NCBI GenBank assembly: GCA_964516295.1
Contig: CAZEYT010000055.1
Coordinates: 1 to 18,016, forward strand
Length of the DNA stretch: 18,016 bases
Source: CAZEYT01 sp964516295
GTDB taxonomy: Bacteria; Verrucomicrobiota; Verrucomicrobiia; Chthoniobacterales; Terrimicrobiaceae
Reading direction: 5' to 3'
The position numbers and the translations under genes are program-made. Positions 1 to 6,410 of this stretch are shown here, in pieces. Numbering within the stretch: the stretch's first letter is position 1; every line of letters begins with the position of its first letter. The notes below the pieces were generated by a model, which saw only the letters and a program-made list of their open reading frames with translations, was not told the DNA's origin and ran no database searches.

Positions 1-1269
1 GGTCCGGGGGGGTTGGAAACGTGGATGGATGTGGCGGACGTGGCGCGGGTGGATGGGGAGGCCTTGCGGTTGACGTTGCGGTTTGTGACCGATGGGAGGC
101 AGGAGGGCGGGATGTTTCCGCCGGGATGGTGGTGTCCGATTCTGGAGCCCAAGTTGTCGCGTGAGGCAAAGGGGGTGCGGTTTTTTACGCTCGGGGGAGG
201 TCAGTGGTATTTGTTTGAGCGACCGGATGGAACATTCTCGTCCCGGAGCGGGACGGCGGTCGGATGGGCGCGTGAGGACGGGTGGGAAATCCGGGTTCGC
301 GGATGGACGTATATTTTCGATTCGAACCAACTGGTGCGAGCGGTGGCTCCGGGAGGGGGAGTCTTGGAGTGGGCTTGGGCCGAGGGGAAGGTCCAGGCGA
401 TTACTTGGGAAGGGAGCGAAATCGTGCGGGTGAACGAGCGAGAGATTTCGGGACCGTGGGGCCGATTTTCATTTGTTGGTAACGAGGGAGGCTGGACACT
501 CGGTGGTCCTGGGGGGCGTTCGGTAAAGATCGAGCGGCGGGAACTTCCATCCGGGGAAACGGAAATGACGTTCGCCGGGGCGGGGGTCGCCAAAACCTAC
601 CGATGGCGGACGGCGGATGGTCAACTCGTCTCCGACGGCGTTTTTCGCTACGAGAAGCGAAAGACGGACACCGGGGAGGAGGTGGTCCATCGGATCGATC
701 GCGAGGGGCGGACGGAGTGGTACACCTTCGACACGGCGAGGGGGGTGGCGATTTACAAGCGTCAGGATGAGACGCGTGTGATGAGTTGGTATTTCACGGA
801 AGATGGTCCGCGCTACATGAAAGCCTTCCGGATGGATTCGATTTCGCCGGAGTTTGAGAGGATCTCGACGCGGCGGGTGGAGTATGACGATGCCGGAGGG
901 GTGGTGCGGGAGTGGACGGAGGCCGGGACCGGGCGGTTTCCTTCTGCAGGGGACCTGCGGCGGATCGACCTTGCGGAGGCAAAAGCCTTGCATGGCGCGC
1001 CGGGCGTCGTGTTTGTGGATGCCCGTTCCGCCGGAGCCTACGAACGGGGGCACATCCCCGGGGCGGTTCGGGTGGGGAGAAAAACCTTCGACGAAGACTA
1101 CGCCCGGCACCGGGAAACGCTCCGCGGGGCGAAGACCCTCGTCCTCTACTGCACGAGCCGCCAATGCGAAGACTCCGGCGTCGTGGCCACCCGGCTCCTC
1201 GACGCGGGTTTCGGGGAGCTCTTAATCTTCGAAGGCGGATGGGCCGAATGGTGGAAAAGCCAACGGTAG
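1..1269 (+). CDS. Rhs-like N-terminal region fused to C-terminal rhodanese domain (5' end probably outside window)
   Basis: The frame is open to the left edge; the first in-frame start candidate is a TTG at 13, so the true start is probably upstream. From that TTG the product is 418 residues. Residues 1-310 are rich in Trp, Gly and Tyr/Phe beta-strand patterns such as WYLFERPDG, WTYIFDSN and VVREWTEAG, resembling the N-terminal beta-sheet region and YD-type strands of Rhs proteins. The last ~100 residues are a rhodanese domain: a VFVDARSAGAYERGHIPGAV signature near residue 335, then YCTSRQCEDSG with the likely persulfide Cys380 and a second Cys385 (C-x4-C), and the closing GGWAEWW. Rhodaneses carry sulfane sulfur on the active Cys. 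The role of the fusion is unknown; a secreted or periplasmic location is plausible but the N-terminus is not visible. It converges on the DUF4340 gene. The rhodanese call is firm; the Rhs-like call is moderate. Confidence 0.8.
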   Translation, partial: GPGGLETWMDVADVARVDGEALRLTLRFVTDGRQEGGMFPPGWWCPILEPKLSREAKGVRFFTLGGGQWYLFERPDGTFSSRSGTAVGWAREDGWEIRVRGWTYIFDSNQLVRAVAPGGGVLEWAWAEGKVQAITWEGSEIVRVNEREISGPWGRFSFVGNEGGWTLGGPGGRSVKIERRELPSGETEMTFAGAGVAKTYRWRTADGQLVSDGVFRYEKRKTDTGEEVVHRIDREGRTEWYTFDTARGVAIYKRQDETRVMSWYFTEDGPRYMKAFRMDSISPEFERISTRRVEYDDAGGVVREWTEAGTGRFPSAGDLRRIDLAEAKALHGAPGVVFVDARSAGAYERGHIPGAVRVGRKTFDEDYARHRETLRGAKTLVLYCTSRQCEDSGVVATRLLDAGFGELLIFEGGWAEWWKSQR

Positions 1270-1281
1270 AATGGCGCTCCA

Positions 1282-1420
1282 GAACCGGGGGGAGGACAGA
1301 ATGAACAGAATTGGAAGAAGAGGAGACGAGATTGGCGGGGGTGGCGTTGGACTTCGCTGGGAGGCCGGGGCTGATCCCCGGTTCCATTTTGTAAATTCTG
1401 TTAATTCTGTCCCGTTTTGT
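1282..1420. repeat. Inverted pair of short 9-nt-periodic repeats between convergent genes
   Basis: The 18-bp arm GACAGAATGAACAGAATT at 1295-1312 is matched in inverted orientation at 1394-1411 with 17 of 18 positions. Within each arm a unit ACAGAA (or TTCTGT on the other strand) recurs every 9 nt, and the right side extends it as TTTTGT, TTCTGT, TTCTGT, TTTTGT at 1387, 1396, 1405 and 1415. A 9-bp GAACCGGGG at 1282-1290 also has an inverted copy at 1376-1384, but in the wrong order for one nested hairpin. The right arm overlaps the end of the DUF4340 gene and supplies its TAA stop. It may be an interspersed repeat with a role at the 3' ends of both genes; function is not established. Confidence 0.55.
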
Positions 1421-2606
1421 TTTTGGGACGGCTGGTTTTCGAGGGCTTTGGGGTGGGGGCGGCGACGGGCTCTGTGGTGACGTCCTGCTCGGGTGTAGTG
1501 AGGAGTTCGGTGCGGTCGCGGAGGAGGGCGGTGAGTGAGGCGGCGGGGATCCAGAAGGTGCGGCCGGCGAAGCGGGACTCGGTTGCGAGTTTTTCTTCGA
1601 GGGTGCGGAGGTTGTCGGCGAAGGCTTGGTCGAGCTTTTCTTTGTCCTCGGGTTTTTCGTCGGCGGCGGGTTCGCGGGTTCTCGGTAAGTCGGCGGTGAC
1701 TTCGACGGTGACCGGGATGCGGTCGGCCTGAGGTTGGCCGGCGCGGAGGGTGTAGGTGAAGCCATCCCAAGTTTTCAGAGTGAGTGTGCGCGGGGATTCG
1801 AAGCCGGCGATGGTTTCGTCAGGGGCGGCGACATCGAGGATCGAGATCGGCGGAAGAGTGGGGGGGATGGCGTTGAGCTTGGCGGGATCCGGGGTTTCCG
1901 TGCGGGTGGGCTCGGTGAGTTTCCAATCGGAAGACTCGCTGTCTTTGGTGAGTTGCCAGTCCTTGGCCGAGCCACCTGTGGCCGTGATCGAGCGGAAATT
2001 TCCCGGACGGATGAATTCGCGGCGGATCCAGTTCTGTGGGTTCGGGAGGAGGGTGGCGAAGGATTCCGAGACGAGGGCGACGGGGCCTGTCGAACCGGCG
2101 GGTAGGACAAACCGGCCGTTGGGGATGCCATCCGAGCCGCCTTGGCCCGGTTGGACGAGGAAAGATTCCTTGCCGAGAAGGAGGGCGGCGACGGGCTCGG
2201 GGCCGGCACCGAAGAATTCCACCAACGTTCCGGTGTCGGTGGCCTCGGGGGCCGGCTTGACGAGACGGAGGCGGGGAAATTGGGAGGGACCGGCGGGAAC
2301 TTCCTGAACGGCTTTCAGGTCCCAGATGTCGCGGATGGTATCGGAGACGAGGTCGAAATTGGCCGGGTAGTTGGCCCGTTCGACGACGGTCCAGCCATCC
2401 TTTTCGCGGGCGAGAGTGACGCGGCCCTCGGCGGCTTGGATGGTGATGCGGGTGATGGCGTTCGGATCAAACTCCGGCAGGACTTTTTGGCCGGCGATGC
2501 TGCCGTTGCGGGGCTGGGAGGAATCCTGGCGGTTGTGGAGGATGAGCCCCGCCGCACCGGCGAGAGCGGCCAGGACGATGACGATGACGAGGGTTTTCTT
2601 TTCCAT
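1401..2606 (-). CDS. DUF4340 domain membrane-anchored protein of a Gld-type ABC cassette
   Basis: The chosen ATG at 2606 gives 401 residues beginning MEKKTLVIVIVLAALAG, an N-terminal membrane anchor (about residues 4-22); an upstream extension in the same frame would run into the preceding gene and lacks coding character. After the anchor comes a periplasmic-type region with repeated strand patterns typical of DUF4340, for example DGWTVVERANYPANFDLV near residue 70 and a second similar block near residue 190. The C-terminus is a low-complexity Thr/Pro/Lys tail. It lies 20 bp downstream of the gldG-like gene and is the last gene of the cassette. DUF4340 proteins are commonly encoded next to GldG/ABC_transp_aux proteins, so an extracytoplasmic partner of the transporter is inferred; the biochemical role is unknown. 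The stop codon lies inside a short repeat, so the extreme C-terminus may be repeat-derived. Confidence 0.85.
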   Translation of the reverse strand: MEKKTLVIVIVLAALAGAAGLILHNRQDSSQPRNGSIAGQKVLPEFDPNAITRITIQAAEGRVTLAREKDGWTVVERANYPANFDLVSDTIRDIWDLKAVQEVPAGPSQFPRLRLVKPAPEATDTGTLVEFFGAGPEPVAALLLGKESFLVQPGQGGSDGIPNGRFVLPAGSTGPVALVSESFATLLPNPQNWIRREFIRPGNFRSITATGGSAKDWQLTKDSESSDWKLTEPTRTETPDPAKLNAIPPTLPPISILDVAAPDETIAGFESPRTLTLKTWDGFTYTLRAGQPQADRIPVTVEVTADLPRTREPAADEKPEDKEKLDQAFADNLRTLEEKLATESRFAGRTFWIPAASLTALLRDRTELLTTPEQDVTTEPVAAPTPKPSKTSRPKNKTGQN

Positions 2607-2626
2607 GGTGGAAGGGAATGGCTGGG

Positions 2627-4585
2627 TCAACGGGCGGCGGCTTTGCGGCGACGCCAGAGGGCGAGTCCGATGCCGACGACGGCGACGAGGATTGGCACGG
2701 CCGCGATGTTGATCCATTTAAGCCGGGTCTCAAGGGCGTCGATCTCGGTGCGGAGATTACGGCGGACTTCCTTGAGTTCTTTGCGGACCTCGACTTCTTG
2801 TTGGCGGAAGTTCGCGAGTTCTTTTTGTTGTTCCGGCGAGAGAATGAATTGCTGCGAGCCGTCTTTGGATTGTTGGAGGGCGGCGAGGCGTTGTTCGGTT
2901 TCGGCGAGGCTTTGCTCGAGTTGGGCAATCTTCGAGCGGAAAGCCGATTCAGCCTTGGCTTGGAGCTCGCGGACGACGGTGAACGGCCGTTCGCGGCTGG
3001 CGCGGCTTCGGATGGAGATGAGGTTCGAGTCGCCGGCTAGGTTTTCGACGGCGGCTTGCGCGATGGCGAGATTGCCATTGCTCGGCATGAGCAGGCGCTG
3101 CCCGAAAGGCGTCGCAATTTCCTGAACGGCAACCGGATCCTGGATGAGGTCGCTGTCGCCGAAAAGGATGACGGAGGACTCGGCGGTGGCTTCTTTGAGT
3201 GGAGCCGGTTCATCGGCCGGGGGAGTCGGTGCGGGTTCGCCATTCGGGCCCGGTGTCGGATCGGTGATTCGAAGGCCCGCCTGGGAAAGCGACGGAGTCG
3301 GTGCGGGTTCGCCATTCGGGCCCGGTGTCGGGGCCGGGCGTCCGTTTGGAAACGCCGTGGGAAATTTCCCGGTGAGTCGGATGGCGAGAGCGTATTCCTG
3401 GCCGGATGGCTGGAAGCCCTTCACGAGCGCCTCGCCGCCTTCCTGCGCGGCCCGGGCATCCACCAACTGCGAGTCTTTTGACGAGTGGATGAGGACGGAT
3501 TCGCTGAGGCCGGTGACGGGCTGGCCGGTGAAGGCGCCGCTGAAGACGAGAACGGCATTGTCGGCATCTGCGGTGACGACGTCATCGCCGTTGAATGCGG
3601 TTTCGTTGAGGGCGAGAATGGCTGGTTGGCGGCCCTGGCGGGTGTTGGCGAGGTGGACAAGATCGGCCACAACGAGGTTCGGGTTGAATTCCAAGCCCCA
3701 GGCGGGGAGGAGCTTGTCCAGCGTGGAGCCGCCTGGTGGTCCCATCATCATGGCCATGGGATTCTGGGGCGTGAACGGGCTGGCGGGATCAAGAAACGCA
3801 ACCATTTTGCCCCCGCGGAGGAGGAATTGGTCGATGGCAAACTGGGTGGATTCCGACAGGTTCGACGGGTGGATGAGGACGAGGATCTCGATCTCCGGCG
3901 GAATCTGGGTTGTATCCATCGGAACATTGCGGACAGTAAAAAGAGCGCTCAACTCGTTGTAGATCACCCAAGCGGGTTGCTGGCGACCGCCCATTTGCAT
4001 CATCATGGGATTCGGGGCCTCGCCGGCGACCGGGAGCGGGCTCATGAGGCCGATGGTGGCGCGTTTTGGGGTGATGACGCGCGAGATGGCGCGGGTGATT
4101 TCGTATTCGAGAAGGCGTTCGCGATTGGGAGCGAGGAAGGGGATGATCTGCTTCTGGTCGAGCATGGTGACGCTGAGACCGAGGTAGATTTTGTCACCGT
4201 TCGGGAGAAGTTCGCCCTCGATGCCGTCGAGGCGGGCGGAGTCTTCGGCATCGGAGTCGGGCTCCGGGTTGAGGACTTGGATATCCACGAGTCCGCGGGA
4301 TGCCTGGCGGTATTCGGCGAGAAGATCCTCGACGCGCTGGACGTAGGTTTTGAGAAAAACCGGCATTTCCCGATCCTGCGTGGCGTAGAGGCGGATTTGG
4401 ACCGGCGTGTCGAGTTTTGCAAGGATTTCGCGGGTGCCCGGAGCCAGGGTGTAGGCTTTTTCCTGGGTGAGGTCGACGCGTTGCTTGACGAGACCGGCGA
4501 GGAAATTGACCGCAACCAACAGGACCAGAATGGCGACGACGCCCAAGCCGGAGAAGAGAAGTTTGCGAAGGGTGTTTCTTTTCAT
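2627..4585 (-). CDS. GldG-like ABC transporter auxiliary protein
   Basis: The ATG at 4585 gives 652 residues. Residues ~10-31 form a membrane helix (LLFSGLGVVAILVLLVAVNF), followed by VDLTQEKAYTLAPGTREILAKL, the opening typical of GldG and ABC-type auxiliary (ABC_transp_aux) proteins. A large extracytoplasmic domain follows, containing DQKQIIPFLAPNRERLLEYEITRAI and FLLRGGKMVAFLDPASPF. A proline-rich duplicated segment occupies residues ~419-455. Residues ~539-620 are a Glu/Gln/Arg-rich coiled coil, and a second membrane helix (~624-643) ends in WRRRKAAAR. Both termini are thus likely cytoplasmic, with the bulk in the periplasm. It follows the permease gene by 16 bp. In Bacteroidetes GldG works with GldA and GldF in gliding motility; no other gliding gene is visible here, so the substrate and role are open. 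No clear Shine-Dalgarno precedes the start. Confidence 0.88.
   Translation of the reverse strand: MKRNTLRKLLFSGLGVVAILVLLVAVNFLAGLVKQRVDLTQEKAYTLAPGTREILAKLDTPVQIRLYATQDREMPVFLKTYVQRVEDLLAEYRQASRGLVDIQVLNPEPDSDAEDSARLDGIEGELLPNGDKIYLGLSVTMLDQKQIIPFLAPNRERLLEYEITRAISRVITPKRATIGLMSPLPVAGEAPNPMMMQMGGRQQPAWVIYNELSALFTVRNVPMDTTQIPPEIEILVLIHPSNLSESTQFAIDQFLLRGGKMVAFLDPASPFTPQNPMAMMMGPPGGSTLDKLLPAWGLEFNPNLVVADLVHLANTRQGRQPAILALNETAFNGDDVVTADADNAVLVFSGAFTGQPVTGLSESVLIHSSKDSQLVDARAAQEGGEALVKGFQPSGQEYALAIRLTGKFPTAFPNGRPAPTPGPNGEPAPTPSLSQAGLRITDPTPGPNGEPAPTPPADEPAPLKEATAESSVILFGDSDLIQDPVAVQEIATPFGQRLLMPSNGNLAIAQAAVENLAGDSNLISIRSRASRERPFTVVRELQAKAESAFRSKIAQLEQSLAETEQRLAALQQSKDGSQQFILSPEQQKELANFRQQEVEVRKELKEVRRNLRTEIDALETRLKWINIAAVPILVAVVGIGLALWRRRKAAAR
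3222..3331. repeat. Perfect 38-bp direct repeat inside the gldG-like gene
   Basis: The same 38 bp occurs at 3222-3259 and 3294-3331, 72 bp apart start to start (24 codons, in frame). It encodes the proline-rich PTPGPNGEPAPTP segment twice. The surroundings are also Pro/Ala-rich, so the segment looks like a flexible linker that grew by in-frame duplication. Confidence 0.9.
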
Positions 4586-4601
4586 GTCGGATGAAAAAAG
4601 C

Positions 4602-5345
4602 TCAGCCCGCCCGGTGGGAGCGGATGATGACACTTGTGCAGAACAGGGCAAAAACGATGACGGAGGCGAAGTAGAGAAGATCGCGGGTGTCGAGCACGCC
4701 CTTTTGGATCGCCTCAAAGTGCGTCATGACGCTGAAGGCCGCCACGAAGTCGACCACGGCCGGGCTGGCCCAATGGACGAGCATTTCCGTAACCGGCGGC
4801 CAGCCTGCGAGAATGAGGAACAGGCAGAGGACGACGGAGAGGATGAAGCTCACGACCTGATTGCGGGTGAGTGCCGAGGTCATGGCCGAGATGGCGAGGT
4901 AGGAACCGGCGAGCAGGAAACTCCCGATGTAGCTCGCGGCGATGACACCATTGTCCGGAGCGCCGAGGTAGTTGACGGTGATGACGAGCGGAAAGGTGAG
5001 GAGCAGGGCGAGTGCGACGACAAGCCAGGCGGCGAGGAATTTTCCGACGATGGCCTGCCACGGCGAGATGGGCATGGTGAGGAGAAGCTCGATGGTTCCC
5101 ATCCGGCGTTCCTCCGACCACATGCGCATGCCGACGGCGGGAACGAGGAAGAGGTAGAGCCAGGGATGCCAGCCGAAGAAGGTTTCAAGGCTTGCCTGTC
5201 CGCGCTCGAAAAAGCCGCCGATCATGAACGTAAAAAATCCGCTCAGAAGCAGGAAAATGACAACGAAGACGTAGGCGACCGGCGAGGTGAAGAAGCCGGA
5301 GAGTTCGCGTTTCGTGATCGTAAAGATGTGTTTCGCAGGGCTCAT
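4602..5345 (-). CDS. ABC transporter permease, GldF-like
   Basis: The ATG at 5345 is set by an excellent ribosome binding site (AGGAGGTGA, 6 nt upstream) and by a 4-bp ATGA overlap with the ATPase gene. The 247-residue product has six predicted membrane helices: about 22-42, 61-75, 105-125, 137-158, 166-181 and 223-240. Between helices 2 and 3 is EERRMGTIELLLTMPISPWQ, a cytoplasmic motif characteristic of GldF/NosY-type (ABC-2 family) permeases that probably couples to the ATPase. The start SPAKHIFTITKRELSGFFTSPVAY also fits GldF. It is expected to dimerise and work with the adjacent ATPase and GldG-like protein at the inner membrane. The transported substrate is unknown. Confidence 0.9.
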   Translation of the reverse strand: MSPAKHIFTITKRELSGFFTSPVAYVFVVIFLLLSGFFTFMIGGFFERGQASLETFFGWHPWLYLFLVPAVGMRMWSEERRMGTIELLLTMPISPWQAIVGKFLAAWLVVALALLLTFPLVITVNYLGAPDNGVIAASYIGSFLLAGSYLAISAMTSALTRNQVVSFILSVVLCLFLILAGWPPVTEMLVHWASPAVVDFVAAFSVMTHFEAIQKGVLDTRDLLYFASVIVFALFCTSVIIRSHRAG

Positions 5346-6298
5346 TTTTTCACCTCCTGTGTGTCGGAGAGGGTGATGGCGCGGAAGACGTCGTCGAGGC
5401 GGCCTTCTTCGACGCGAAGGTCCTCGATTTTCCACGATTCCCGGCCGGAGAGGTCAAAGATCGCCCGGGTGAGATCCGCGGAGGCGTCGGGGGACTTTGG
5501 AAAAACACGAACGACCGGTGGAGCGTCGGACAGGGTCGCTGCCTTGCGGGCACCGGGGAGTTTTTCCAGTTTGGTGGTGACGGCTTTCGAATCGCCGGTG
5601 GCAAGGCGGAGGGTGACAGCCCCGGCATCGTCCGAGCGGCGTTTGAGTTCTGTCGGGGTGCCATTGGCGACGATGCGGCCGCGGTCAATGATGATGGCCC
5701 GCGAGCAGGCGGCTTCCACTTCTTCCAGGATGTGGGTCGAGAAGATGATGGCCTTGGTTTCGCCCATCTTTTTGATGAGGGAGCGGACCTCGTGTTTTTG
5801 ATTCGGATCGAGGCCGTCGGTGGGCTCATCGAGGATGAGAACTTCGGGGTCGTGGATGATGGACTGGGCAAAGCAGGTGCGATGCCGGAAACCCTTCGAG
5901 AGGGTCTCAATGCTTTGGTGAAGAACGGACTCCAGAAAGCACATCTCCGCCGCGCGGGCGACGGCCCGGCGCTTGGCATCGCCCGAGAATCCGCGCATTT
6001 CCGCCGCGAAGCCGAGGAAGCCGCCTACGGTCATGTCCGGATACGATGGGGCATTTTCCGGCAGATAGCCGATGAGGGATTTTGCGGGGACGGGATCCCG
6101 GAGCATGTCGTGAGGGCCCACCCGGATTTCTCCGGAGGTGGGCGGGATGAACCCGGTGATCATCCTCATGGTCGTGGACTTGCCGGCGCCGTTCGGTCCC
6201 AGAAACCCGAGCACTTCTCCCTTTTCCAGTTCGAACGAAACTCCCGCCACCGCGACCTTGGACCCGAAATGCCTGGTCAGGTTGCGAATTTCAATCAT
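5342..6298 (-). CDS. ABC transporter ATP-binding protein, GldA-like
   Basis: The ATG at 6298 gives 318 residues starting MIEIRNLTRHFG, the usual start for this family; a longer reading to 6346 adds non-conserved residues. Walker A is GPNGAGKST at residues 34-42, the signature is LSKGFRHR at 133-140, Walker B plus D-loop is LILDEPTDGLDP at about 154-165, and the switch His is in STH at 187-189. The C-terminal ~90 residues form the extension seen in GldA-type exporter ATPases, ending with LDDVFRAIT. It powers the adjacent six-helix permease. The signature has FRHR where related ATPases commonly have a Gln (FRQR/YRQR). It is the first gene of the four-gene cassette; 112 bp separate it from the DUF885 gene, leaving room for a promoter. 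Confidence 0.9.
   Translation of the reverse strand: MIEIRNLTRHFGSKVAVAGVSFELEKGEVLGFLGPNGAGKSTTMRMITGFIPPTSGEIRVGPHDMLRDPVPAKSLIGYLPENAPSYPDMTVGGFLGFAAEMRGFSGDAKRRAVARAAEMCFLESVLHQSIETLSKGFRHRTCFAQSIIHDPEVLILDEPTDGLDPNQKHEVRSLIKKMGETKAIIFSTHILEEVEAACSRAIIIDRGRIVANGTPTELKRRSDDAGAVTLRLATGDSKAVTTKLEKLPGARKAATLSDAPPVVRVFPKSPDASADLTRAIFDLSGRESWKIEDLRVEEGRLDDVFRAITLSDTQEVKK
5346..5360 (-). promoter_or_regulatory. Strong Shine-Dalgarno of the permease gene
   Basis: On the minus strand AGGAGGTGA precedes the permease ATG by 6 nt, inside the last codons of the ATPase gene. It is the clearest ribosome binding site I saw in the window; most other starts lack one. It suggests the permease has its own strong initiation as well as translational coupling. 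Confidence 0.8.
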
Positions 6299-6410
6299 GT
6301 CTGTCTTCGATAATGGGGTGAGGCCAAATTCATGGCAGAACGGCACTTATGACTTTCGGAGGGCGCATTTTGTTCAAGAAAAAATGCGAATTTTTCCGAC
6401 GCGGGTCGGG
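6299..6410 (-). promoter_or_regulatory. Likely promoter-bearing gap upstream of the ABC cassette
   Basis: This 112-bp gap is the largest between the minus-strand genes and is more AT-rich than its surroundings. On the minus strand TTGAAC (6372-6377) resembles a -35 box, and CATAAG (6346-6351) a -10 box, but the 20-bp spacing is too long for a confident call. A promoter here is inferred mainly from position. Confidence 0.3.
6380..6409 (-). terminator. Possible terminator after the DUF885 gene
   Basis: Just after the DUF885 stop, the minus strand reads CCGAC-loop-GTCGG (5-bp stem, 4-nt loop, 6396-6409), then AAAAAT-loop-ATTTTT (6-bp stem, 6380-6395) ending in a T run. This is a weak composite hairpin-plus-U-tract; it could end the upstream transcript before the ABC cassette. 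Confidence 0.3.

Noticed and set aside
1295..1411. CRISPR array
   Set aside because: Only one inverted pair of 18-bp arms with 9-nt internal periodicity; there are no regularly spaced direct repeats, spacers or cas genes.
794..1765. 323-codon minus-strand open frame across the rhodanese domain and the DUF4340 3' end
   Set aside because: It is Ser/Pro/Arg-rich low-complexity sequence, spans both real genes and the repeat, and lacks any domain.
2607..2717. N-terminal extension of the DUF4340 protein
   Set aside because: The extra residues are Arg/Pro-rich, overlap the gldG-like gene end and precede an obvious membrane-anchor start.
3485..4594. 369-codon plus-strand open frame opposite the gldG-like gene
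   Set aside because: It mirrors the codon pattern of the real gene, has no family motif and no plausible start context.
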